Shown: positions 1 through 5,507 of the stretch, piece after piece
Numbering within the stretch: the stretch's first letter is position 1
How the letters are laid out: each line of letters starts with the position of its first letter
DNA from: Bacteroidia bacterium
GTDB lineage: Bacteria; Bacteroidota; Bacteroidia; Flavobacteriales; Flavobacteriaceae
Assembly: GCA_018679315.1 (NCBI GenBank)
Contig: JAHHLF010000037.1
Coordinates: 1 to 6,237 of the forward strand
Direction: 5' to 3'
Length of the DNA: 6,237 bases
Made by a program: the position numbers and the translations under genes
Notes under the pieces: model-generated
The model's input: the letters and a program-made list of their open reading frames with translations, nothing else
The model's database searches: none
Told to the model about the DNA's origin: nothing

Positions 1-1955
1 GTATAAGGCACACCAAGCGTTTGCATTGCCCGCATTTTGACTTCGGTCTTTGTTTTATCGAGCTCATTTTTAATAAGCCATTTATAAGAGGGCATTATGG
101 AACCCGATGATGTACTTTGTGGATCATAAAAGTGATTTAGGTGCCAGTTGTCACTATATTTACCACCCACACGTAAAAGATCAGGACCTGTTCGTTTACT
201 TCCCCACAGGAAGGGGTGATCGTACACAAATTCCCCGGCTTTGGCATATTCCCCATAGCGTTCTACTTCGCTTCTGAAAGGACGCACCATTTGGGAATGG
301 CATCCTACACAGCCTTCACGTATATAGAGATCACGACCTTCTAATTCTAAAGGCGTATACGGTTTAACACTTGTGATGGTTGGTATATTGGATTTCACCA
401 GCAATGTGGGAACGATCTGAACAATACCTCCTATCAGTATGGCTATCGTCGCAAAAATTGTTAATTGAATGGGTTTCCGCTCTAGCCATGTATGATACTT
501 CTCACCGATGGCCCGCCTCTTGGAAACACGCGTTAATGCCGGGGCTTCGGCCAATTCATCTTCCACTTTTTGCCCGGCTCTTACGGTGACTACAATGTTA
601 TACAACATTACTATGAATCCAACAATATAGAGTGTGCCTCCGATAGCGCGCATCCAGTACATCGGGATAATCTCGTTAACAGTTTCAAGGAAATTTCCAT
701 AGACGAGGGTACCATCCGGATTAAAATCTTTCCACATAAGGGCTTGCGTAAACCCGGCTACATACATAGGCAGGGCATATAAAATGATACCGAGTGTCCC
801 TATCCAGAAATGGAAATTGGCCATGGGTACAGAATGCAAGCGTGTCTTGAACATTTTTGGTACAAGCCAGTAGATCATACCAAAAGTTAGGAAGCCATTC
901 CATGCCAGGGCCCCTACATGCACATGTGCAATGATCCAATCACTAAAGTGAGCAATGGCATTCACATTTTTCAGAGATAACATTGGACCTTCAAAAGTGG
1001 CCATCCCATATCCAGTGATCGCTACAACCATGAATTTTAATGTCGGGTCTGTCCGAACTTTATCCCAGGCACCTCTCAAGGTGAGAAGTCCGTTGATCAT
1101 ACCACCCCAAGAAGGTGCGATCAGCATTACGGAAAATACCACGCCAAGATTCTGTGCCCAGTCGGGTAGGGATGTATATAAGAGGTGATGAGGTCCGGCC
1201 CAGATATAGATAAAGATCAAGGACCAGAAGTGAACAATAGATAGCCGATAGGAGTACACCGGCCTATTAGCGGCTTTGGGCACAAAATAATACATCAGGC
1301 CAAGGAATGGCGTGGTTAGGAAAAACGCTACTGCATTGTGTCCGTACCACCATTGGACCAGTGCATCCTGCACGCCTGCGTAAACAGAATAACTCTTTAA
1401 TGCACTTACCGGCAATTCTAAACTATTAAAAATATGAAGTACGGCAACGGTTACTATCGTTGCGAGGTAGAACCAAATGGCTACGTATAAGTGGCGCTGC
1501 CTGCGTTTAAGTAAGGTACCAATAAAGTTCCACGCAAAAACGACCCAGATCAGGGTGATGGCAATATCGATCGGCCATTCCAATTCGGCATATTCCTTGG
1601 AGGTCGTATAACCAAGTGGCAGTGTAACGGCCGCCGACACAATGATGGCCTGCCAACCCCAGAAATTGACATTACTGAGGAAATCACTGAACATTCGAGC
1701 CTTTAATAAGCGTTGTGTAGAATAGTATACACCGGCAAAAATGGCATTACCAACGAAAGCAAAAATTACTGCATTGGTGTGAAGCGGTCTTAGCCTTCCA
1801 AAGCTCAACCACGAGATACCATCAGTAATATTGGGAAATAGAAACATAAATGCTAATAATAGGCCTACCAGCATCCCTACGATTCCCCAGAGCAACGTGG
1901 CATAAAGGAATTTCTTTACGATCTTGTTGTCATAATAAAATTGTTGTACTTCCAT
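1..1955 (-). CDS. ccoN: cbb3-type cytochrome c oxidase, fused CcoN-CcoO (subunits I and II), partial at window edge
   Basis: This is the catalytic core of the high-affinity terminal oxidase, which reduces O2 to water in the cytoplasmic membrane. The frame stays open from ATG at 1955 to the left edge, giving 651 visible residues and no stop. CcoN part (about 1-460): many membrane helices and all the haem and copper histidines. These are H59 (RPLHTNAV) and H346 (low-spin haem b), H344 (haem b3), and H206, H256 and H257 (CuB), plus Y250, the expected His-Tyr cross-link residue. Assignments are by analogy with Pseudomonas stutzeri CcoN. A charged linker (about 460-492) and a membrane anchor (about 495-519) lead into the CcoO part. 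There CVGCH at 549-553 binds haem c, followed by QMVRPFR, and M621 (SIMPSY) is the likely axial Met. The fusion is typical of Bacteroidota. The start lies 9 bases after the ccoS stop, so the two are co-transcribed. The remaining C-terminus and probably ccoP lie beyond the edge. Confidence 0.97.
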   Translation of the reverse strand, partial: MEVQQFYYDNKIVKKFLYATLLWGIVGMLVGLLLAFMFLFPNITDGISWLSFGRLRPLHTNAVIFAFVGNAIFAGVYYSTQRLLKARMFSDFLSNVNFWGWQAIIVSAAVTLPLGYTTSKEYAELEWPIDIAITLIWVVFAWNFIGTLLKRRQRHLYVAIWFYLATIVTVAVLHIFNSLELPVSALKSYSVYAGVQDALVQWWYGHNAVAFFLTTPFLGLMYYFVPKAANRPVYSYRLSIVHFWSLIFIYIWAGPHHLLYTSLPDWAQNLGVVFSVMLIAPSWGGMINGLLTLRGAWDKVRTDPTLKFMVVAITGYGMATFEGPMLSLKNVNAIAHFSDWIIAHVHVGALAWNGFLTFGMIYWLVPKMFKTRLHSVPMANFHFWIGTLGIILYALPMYVAGFTQALMWKDFNPDGTLVYGNFLETVNEIIPMYWMRAIGGTLYIVGFIVMLYNIVVTVRAGQKVEDELAEAPALTRVSKRRAIGEKYHTWLERKPIQLTIFATIAILIGGIVQIVPTLLVKSNIPTITSVKPYTPLELEGRDLYIREGCVGCHSQMVRPFRSEVERYGEYAKAGEFVYDHPFLWGSKRTGPDLLRVGGKYSDNWHLNHFYDPQSTSSGSIMPSYKWLIKNELDKTKTEVKMRAMQTLGVPY

Positions 1956-1964
1956 GATCTGATT

Positions 1965-2168
1965 CTAATTTTTATTGGATGGATTGTTGGATTTTTCTTT
2001 TGATTCTGAAGTGGATGTGTCCTTAATTACCTCGTCTTCGAAGAGCATTCTTACAGATGGGGTATAGGAATCATCATATTGTCCGGATCTTACCGAAATA
2101 ATAAATGCTATAAAAAAGCCGATGGCAACAGTTAAACTGATGACCAGCAACACATAAATTACACTCAT
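1965..2168 (-). CDS. ccoS: cbb3-type cytochrome oxidase assembly protein CcoS
   Basis: Small single-pass membrane protein of 67 residues. In characterised bacteria CcoS is needed for haem b and copper cofactors to be incorporated into CcoN; its exact action is not settled. One hydrophobic helix spans about residues 3-26. It is followed by the family signature SGQYDD (28-33) and TPSVRMLFED (36-45), then a polar Ser/Lys/Asn-rich tail, which is variable in the family. The length is normal for Bacteroidota CcoS. The ATG at 2168 is preceded on the minus strand by AGGAAGGT, a possible but closely spaced ribosome-binding site. The gene sits between ccoI (70-base gap) and ccoN (9-base gap), the usual order. 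The gap upstream contains a near-perfect Fnr box and a -7 element, so it may have its own promoter as well as read-through from ccoI. Confidence 0.93.
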   Translation of the reverse strand: MSVIYVLLVISLTVAIGFFIAFIISVRSGQYDDSYTPSVRMLFEDEVIKDTSTSESKEKSNNPSNKN

Positions 2169-2187
2169 ACCTTCCTGAATTGCGCTG

Positions 2188-2195
2188 TAAAACTA
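2188..2195 (-). promoter_or_regulatory. Candidate -7 promoter element for ccoS-ccoN
   Basis: The minus strand reads TAGTTTTA, matching 5 of the 6 fixed positions of the Bacteroidota -7 consensus TAnnTTTG. Its centre (2191.5) is 33 bases downstream of the centre of the Fnr-like box at 2219-2230. This predicts a start near 2184 and a leader of about 16 bases before the ccoS ATG. The spacing recurs at two other promoters in this window. No transcript data are available, so this is inference from motif and position. Confidence 0.45.
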
Positions 2196-2218
2196 CCTGT
2201 GTTCTCTGTCTTCTTATA

Positions 2219-2230
2219 TGACATATATCA
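2219..2230. promoter_or_regulatory. Fnr-like operator upstream of ccoS (one mismatch)
   Basis: The plus strand reads TGACATATATCA, which is TGAT-N4-ATCA with one mismatch (C for T in one half-site). On the minus strand it reads TGAT-ATAT-GTCA, so the intact half-site lies on the upstream side relative to ccoS. It sits in the 70-base gap between the ccoI stop and the ccoS start. Its centre (2224.5) would be near -41 for a start at about 2184, the position at which Fnr/Crp proteins activate as class II factors. The likely ligand is the regulator encoded at 4738-5433. The mismatch makes this the weakest of the three boxes. Confidence 0.5.
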
Positions 2231-2238
2231 GCTAATGT

Positions 2239-4635
2239 TTATATTAATTTTCTTGTAGTCCAATTTGTTGCCAAGGTGGCAAATGCGACTACACTGATCG
2301 AGCTTAAGGGCATTAATATGGCGGCAATTATCGGTGCCAATTGTCCGGTAACAGCAAAGTATAACCCTACTAGATTATAAATCACAGAGAATACCAGGCA
2401 CAATTTAATAATGGTCATTCCCTTAGCACTTGCGCGCATATAATCACCAAGATGTTGCAATTTATCGGCATCTATGATCGCATCGCACGCCGGTGAAAAG
2501 ACATGTATGTTTTCGGCAACGGCAATCCCTACATCGCTTTGCGCTAATGCCCCGGCATCATTAAGTCCATCTCCTACCATTAAAACCTTTTTGTCCTTGT
2601 CCTGTAATTTGGATATAAATCGGAGTTTATCCTTAGGCTTCTGGCTGAAATACATTGGGGTTAAGTCTGGAACGATCTTCTTTAGTTCTTCAGATGCACC
2701 AGATTGATCCCCGGATAATACAGCGATATCCATTCGTTCCCGCAATGAATTTAATAGGGGGGTCATACCTTCTCTGTACGAACTTTTAAATGAGAAATAC
2801 CCTTTGTATAGATCATTACTACTTATATGGACAGCCGATTCTTTTTTAATCTTTTTTTCAGGTCGACCCACATAGTCGGCCGCGCCAGCCTTAATGGTAG
2901 TGCCCGAAACTTTTCCACTTATGCCTTGCCCGGGAATCTCCTGATACGTATCCAGTGTTGTTATTTCATGCTCTTTTAAGATACTTCGCAGCGACCTACT
3001 CAGTGGATGGTTAGAAGCATTTAGCGTGTGAAGCAGGAGGGATTCTTCGGCTTTATTTAAAGGCATTCCCGAATAGGTTATTTGTGTATTTCGGCTACTT
3101 GAAAGTGTGCCCGTTTTATCAAAAATGGCTGTATCAGTTTGCGCCAATCGTTCTATTACTTGTGCATTCTTAAGGTAAAGCCCTTTTCTTCCAAGGATGC
3201 GCACAAGATTACCTAAAGTAAATGGGGCCGCGAGGGCAATGGCGCAAGGACAGGCTATGATCAACACGGCCGTAAATACATTTAAAGCCAGAGAGGCATC
3301 GGTATAAAGCCAATAAGAAGCAGCGACAGCAGCAATGCTCAGCACAGTTAAGGTGAAATGTTTGCCAATTCGATCTGTGAGGTTTTGAAAGCCCGTGGTC
3401 TTATCTTTTTCAAAGACGACATTATCCCAAAGTTGGGTTAGGTAACTCTGTGAAACCTCTTTGACTACCGAGATCTCTATCCTTCCGGCAACCTGTTTTC
3501 CACCGGCAAAGATCTTATCGCCCTCTTCAACCTGGACTGGCGAAGATTCCCCTGTAACGAAACTGTAATCAATGAGGGCATTTCCTTTTATGAGTCGGCA
3601 ATCAGCAGGGATCAATTCCCCGTGGCGGATGGCGAGCAGATCTCCCTTTTTTATCCGATAGATTTCCACGCTGTCTTCTATACCTTTCCTGTTGATCCTA
3701 TTTGTCGCTATAGGGAAATAGGATTTATAGTCTCTTTCAAATGACAGGGACTCATAGGTCTTACGCTGAAAATATTTCCCGACAAGCAGGAAGAATATGA
3801 GTCCGGATAAGCTGTCAAAGTAACCGGATCCCAGATCCAGAAAGATTTCAAAGGTGCTCCTAAGAAAAAGGGCAAGGATACCTAGGGTTATAGGTACGTC
3901 TATATTTAGTACGCGCGATTGAATTCCTTTAAAGGCAGAGATCAAGTAGTCTTTACCGGCATAGAAGACTACAGGAAGCGAAAGGCCAAACATCAACCAG
4001 CGAAAAAGATCTTTATAATAGAGGAACCAGTTGTCTGATTCACTACCCGGTGTTCCGTATAGATCAAAGTATTCCGGAAATGACAAAAACATGATATTCC
4101 CAAACGCAAAGCCGGCGACACCTAATTGGTATATAAGTTTCCTGTTCTTTTTGATCTTGGGTTTATCCAGGTCAACAGCTGATAGATATGGCGGATATCC
4201 AATATTATTAAGCAGAATAACCAGTTCTTTAAGTGAAATATGGGAAGATTTAAAATTCACGCGAACAGATTGCTTGGGAAAATCTACTTGTGCAGATTGA
4301 ATTCCAGGATGGATCTTATGGAGATTTTCCAGCACATAAATACACGAACTGCAATGAATATTAGGAATAGTAAAGGAGATCACTTTAAAATCACCATGAT
4401 CAAAATCCAGTAATTTTTCAATTATCTCTGGTTGTGCCAGATAGTCGAATTTAGATTCGGAAGGTATGGGCGACTTACCTGCTTCTTCCTGCAGTTCATA
4501 GTAGTACAATAAGTCCTTCGACTTAAATAAGTCGTAGACCGTTTTACACCCATGACAACAAAATATCTTTTTATCAAAGACAATTGTCGTAGACCGACAT
4601 TGATCTCCGCAATGATAACAGTGAATACTGTCCAT
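2239..4635 (-). CDS. ccoI: Copper-transporting P1B-type ATPase CcoI (FixI/CopA2-like), for cbb3 oxidase assembly
   Basis: Membrane P-type ATPase that exports Cu(I) for oxidase maturation. From the ATG at 4635 it has 798 residues, full length for the family. In order: an N-terminal Cys cluster (C6, C9, C13, C26, C27, C30) typical of CcoI; an HMA-type domain with CSSC at 95-98; four membrane helices (about 165-290); an actuator domain with TGES at 361-364; the CPC metal site at 462-464 in a membrane helix; DKTGT at 506-510 with phosphorylated Asp506; the nucleotide-domain HP at 543-544; the hinge GDGLND at 688-693; and two final helices (about 740-790). All catalytic residues are intact. The frame extends 9 codons upstream to a TTG at 4662, but ATG is preferred because the Cys cluster then starts near residue 6 and the predicted promoter stays upstream of the start. 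It is the first gene of the minus-strand operon and diverges from the Fnr-type gene. Confidence 0.96.
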   Translation of the reverse strand: MDSIHCYHCGDQCRSTTIVFDKKIFCCHGCKTVYDLFKSKDLLYYYELQEEAGKSPIPSESKFDYLAQPEIIEKLLDFDHGDFKVISFTIPNIHCSSCIYVLENLHKIHPGIQSAQVDFPKQSVRVNFKSSHISLKELVILLNNIGYPPYLSAVDLDKPKIKKNRKLIYQLGVAGFAFGNIMFLSFPEYFDLYGTPGSESDNWFLYYKDLFRWLMFGLSLPVVFYAGKDYLISAFKGIQSRVLNIDVPITLGILALFLRSTFEIFLDLGSGYFDSLSGLIFFLLVGKYFQRKTYESLSFERDYKSYFPIATNRINRKGIEDSVEIYRIKKGDLLAIRHGELIPADCRLIKGNALIDYSFVTGESSPVQVEEGDKIFAGGKQVAGRIEISVVKEVSQSYLTQLWDNVVFEKDKTTGFQNLTDRIGKHFTLTVLSIAAVAASYWLYTDASLALNVFTAVLIIACPCAIALAAPFTLGNLVRILGRKGLYLKNAQVIERLAQTDTAIFDKTGTLSSSRNTQITYSGMPLNKAEESLLLHTLNASNHPLSRSLRSILKEHEITTLDTYQEIPGQGISGKVSGTTIKAGAADYVGRPEKKIKKESAVHISSNDLYKGYFSFKSSYREGMTPLLNSLRERMDIAVLSGDQSGASEELKKIVPDLTPMYFSQKPKDKLRFISKLQDKDKKVLMVGDGLNDAGALAQSDVGIAVAENIHVFSPACDAIIDADKLQHLGDYMRASAKGMTIIKLCLVFSVIYNLVGLYFAVTGQLAPIIAAILMPLSSISVVAFATLATNWTTRKLI

Positions 4636-4659
4636 ACCACATTTACTGACCTGTAACGA

Positions 4660-4667
4660 CAAATGTC
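4660..4667 (-). promoter_or_regulatory. Candidate -7 promoter element for ccoI
   Basis: The minus strand reads GACATTTG, matching 5 of 6 fixed positions of TAnnTTTG. It is centred 33 bases downstream of the centre of the Fnr box at 4691-4702, the same spacing as before ccoS and before the stress-protein gene. It predicts a start near 4656 and a leader of about 21 bases before the ATG at 4635. A competing element with a perfect match lies at 4671-4678. Confidence 0.4.
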
Positions 4668-4670
4668 GAG

Positions 4671-4678
4671 CAAACCTA
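4671..4678 (-). promoter_or_regulatory. Alternative -7 element for ccoI (perfect TAnnTTTG)
   Basis: The minus strand reads TAGGTTTG, matching all 6 fixed positions of the Bacteroidota -7 consensus. It would start transcription near 4667. From there the Fnr box is only about 30 bases upstream, overlapping where the -33 element should be. I see no clear TTTG -33 element. An Fnr protein bound there might replace the -33 contact or block this promoter. Two overlapping promoters for ccoI are possible. Confidence 0.4.
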
Positions 4679-4717
4679 AGGTATGGTATATGATAATTAT
4701 CAGGTTTTGCATACCTT
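4678..4717. repeat. Inverted repeat enclosing the divergent Fnr box
   Basis: AAGGTATG at 4678-4685 is the exact reverse complement of CATACCTT at 4710-4717. The 24-base interior contains the Fnr palindrome at 4691-4702, whose centre is offset by one base from that of the outer arms. The right arm overlaps the candidate -7 element of the regulator gene, and the left arm abuts the TAGGTTTG element of ccoI. It could be an extended operator, a second regulator's site or chance. Confidence 0.45.
4691..4702. promoter_or_regulatory. Fnr operator in the divergent ccoI / regulator intergenic region
   Basis: TGAT-AATT-ATCA is a perfect 12-base palindrome and a full match to the core of the Fnr consensus TTGAT-N4-ATCAA; the outer bases are A and G rather than T and A. 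It lies between divergent ccoI and the Fnr-type gene, so one site can serve both. Relative to GACATTFG-type spacing on the ccoI side (element at 4660-4667) it sits at about -41, an activating position. Relative to the candidate regulator promoter (4712-4719) it sits at about -27, a place where binding usually represses. The simplest model is activation of ccoI and negative autoregulation, as known for E. coli fnr. Confidence 0.72.
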
Positions 4718-4719
4718 TA
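4712..4719 (+). promoter_or_regulatory. Candidate -7 promoter element for the Fnr-type regulator gene
   Basis: TACCTTTA matches 5 of 6 fixed positions of TAnnTTTG. It predicts a start near 4723 and a leader of about 15 bases before the ATG at 4738. The Fnr box centre lies only 19 bases upstream of its centre, so the box would cover the -33 region. This favours repression over activation of this gene. Confidence 0.4.
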
Positions 4720-4737
4720 TTTTTCGATAAACTATTT

Positions 4738-5433
4738 ATGAGCAATGATCACCGTTGTGAGAACTGTATAATTCGCCAATTCAACTCTTTGCGAGCGATG
4801 AGTAAGGAGGAATTAAAGAAAGTATCTGACACTAAATCAACCAGAACGGTTAAGAAAGGGGATGTGCTGTTCGAAGAAGGCGAAAAGTTAAACGGTGTTT
4901 ACTGTGTGCGATCCGGTATTTCCAAACTTTCCAAATTAAGTGCTAATGGCAAAGACCAAATAGTCAAATTAGCGACCAAAGGGGAAGTGATGGGACAGCG
5001 ATCGGTAATTGCAGAAGAATCTGCGAATCTCAGCGCCACAGCTGTCGATGACATGGAGGTTTGTTTCATTCCAAAAGAAGCCATCGTAAATACGCTGCAT
5101 CAGAACCCAAACTTTACATTCGAAGTGCTCCGGCATATGGCACATGATCTGAGGGAAGCCGACGACGTGATCGTAAACATGTCTCAAAAAACTGTCAAAC
5201 AACGAATCGCCGAAGCATTTCTTTATCTTAAGAATAATTTTGGTGAGGACGAGGATGGATATCTCAGATTGGTCTTATCAAGGGAGGATATTGCTAATGT
5301 GGTTGGGACCGCAACCGAATCTTGTATACGTATTATTTCGGAGTTTAAGAAGAAAGGATATCTGAAAAGTACAGGCAAGAAATTAGGAATTATCGACGCA
5401 AAGAAGTTACAGGATCTCGTAGATGGCTTCTGA
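4738..5433 (+). CDS. Crp/Fnr-family transcriptional regulator, likely oxygen-sensing Fnr type
   Basis: A 231-residue DNA-binding regulator, normal length for the family. It has an N-terminal Cys motif CENC (C7, C10), a cyclic-nucleotide-binding-like beta-roll (about 27-115), a dimerisation helix (about 117-147) and a Crp-type helix-turn-helix (about 150-225). C109 in MEVCFIP aligns with the Fe-S ligand Cys122 of E. coli Fnr, and C7 and C10 align with Cys20 and Cys23. The position of Cys29 is Asn16, and C56 (VYCVRSG) is an extra cysteine that could be the fourth ligand. In the recognition helix (TATESCIRII, 191-200), E194 and R198 match E. coli Glu209 and Arg213, but I197 replaces Ser212. ATG 4738 is chosen over an in-frame ATG at 4663 because the CENC motif then starts at residue 7 and the earlier start would translate through the Fnr box. 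It probably controls the cco operon and its neighbours in response to low oxygen. The Fe-S cluster itself is inferred. Confidence 0.92.
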   Translation: MSNDHRCENCIIRQFNSLRAMSKEELKKVSDTKSTRTVKKGDVLFEEGEKLNGVYCVRSGISKLSKLSANGKDQIVKLATKGEVMGQRSVIAEESANLSATAVDDMEVCFIPKEAIVNTLHQNPNFTFEVLRHMAHDLREADDVIVNMSQKTVKQRIAEAFLYLKNNFGEDEDGYLRLVLSREDIANVVGTATESCIRIISEFKKKGYLKSTGKKLGIIDAKKLQDLVDGF

Positions 5434-5441
5434 TTCAAACC

Positions 5442-5453
5442 TGATATAAATCA
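5442..5453. promoter_or_regulatory. Fnr operator upstream of the universal stress protein gene
   Basis: TGAT-ATAA-ATCA is a full match to the Fnr core, with outer bases C and T. It begins 9 bases after the regulator's stop codon. Its centre (5447.5) is exactly 33 bases upstream of the centre of the -7 element at 5477-5484, and about -41 from the predicted start near 5488. This is a class II activating arrangement, suggesting that the stress-protein gene is induced by the regulator next door. Confidence 0.68.
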
Positions 5454-5459
5454 TTGTTT

Positions 5460-5483
5460 TGGCCTGCTAAGGCCATTATTTTT
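5460..5483 (+). terminator. Candidate rho-independent terminator after the Fnr-type gene
   Basis: TGGCCT (5460-5465), loop GCTA and AGGCCA (5470-5475) form a perfect 6-base-pair stem, followed by TTATTTTT. It begins 27 bases after the stop codon of the regulator gene. The stem is short, so termination may be partial. The T-run overlaps the candidate -7 element of the downstream gene. Confidence 0.55.
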
Positions 5484-5484
5484 A
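5477..5484 (+). promoter_or_regulatory. Candidate -7 promoter element for the universal stress protein gene
   Basis: TATTTTTA matches 5 of 6 fixed positions of TAnnTTTG and lies at the 33-base spacing from the Fnr box shared by two other promoters here. It predicts a start near 5488 and a leader of about 16 bases. The sequence is also the T-run of the terminator-like hairpin, so a T-rich match by chance is possible. Confidence 0.42.
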
Positions 5485-5486
5485 CG

Positions 5487-5507
5487 CCATAGATTTTAGA
5501 GCTATGG
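5487..5507 (+). repeat. Inverted repeat covering the stress-protein start codon
   Basis: CCATAG (5487-5492) and CTATGG (5502-5507) are exact reverse complements separated by 9 bases. The second arm contains the ATG at 5504. If the transcript starts near 5488, most of the hairpin forms at the very 5' end and would partly hide the start codon. Six base pairs with a 9-base loop make a weak structure. Confidence 0.35.

Noticed and set aside
932..942. TGAT-CCA-ATCA inside ccoN resembling an Fnr box
   Set aside because: The spacer is 3 bases instead of 4, the sequence is coding (around the haem-ligand HVH region), and no promoter context is seen.
380..1188. Several short plus-strand and minus-strand open frames across the ccoN region
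   Set aside because: They lie over the ccoN-ccoO fusion, which has an uninterrupted frame with all catalytic histidines and a haem c site, so these are shadows.
4657..4668. Small inverted repeat CGACA-AA-TGTCG near the predicted ccoI transcription start
   Set aside because: The arms are only 5 bases and it overlaps the -7 candidate. There is no further support for an operator or hairpin.
4663..4737. In-frame upstream ATG giving a 256-residue version of the Fnr-type regulator
   Set aside because: The extra 25 residues would be encoded by the Fnr palindrome and promoter elements and show no family similarity. Starting at 4738 places the CENC motif at residue 7, as expected.
4422..4745. 107-residue minus-strand open frame overlapping the ccoI 5' end and the divergent control region
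   Set aside because: It overlaps ccoI in another frame, covers the operator and promoters, and has no family features.
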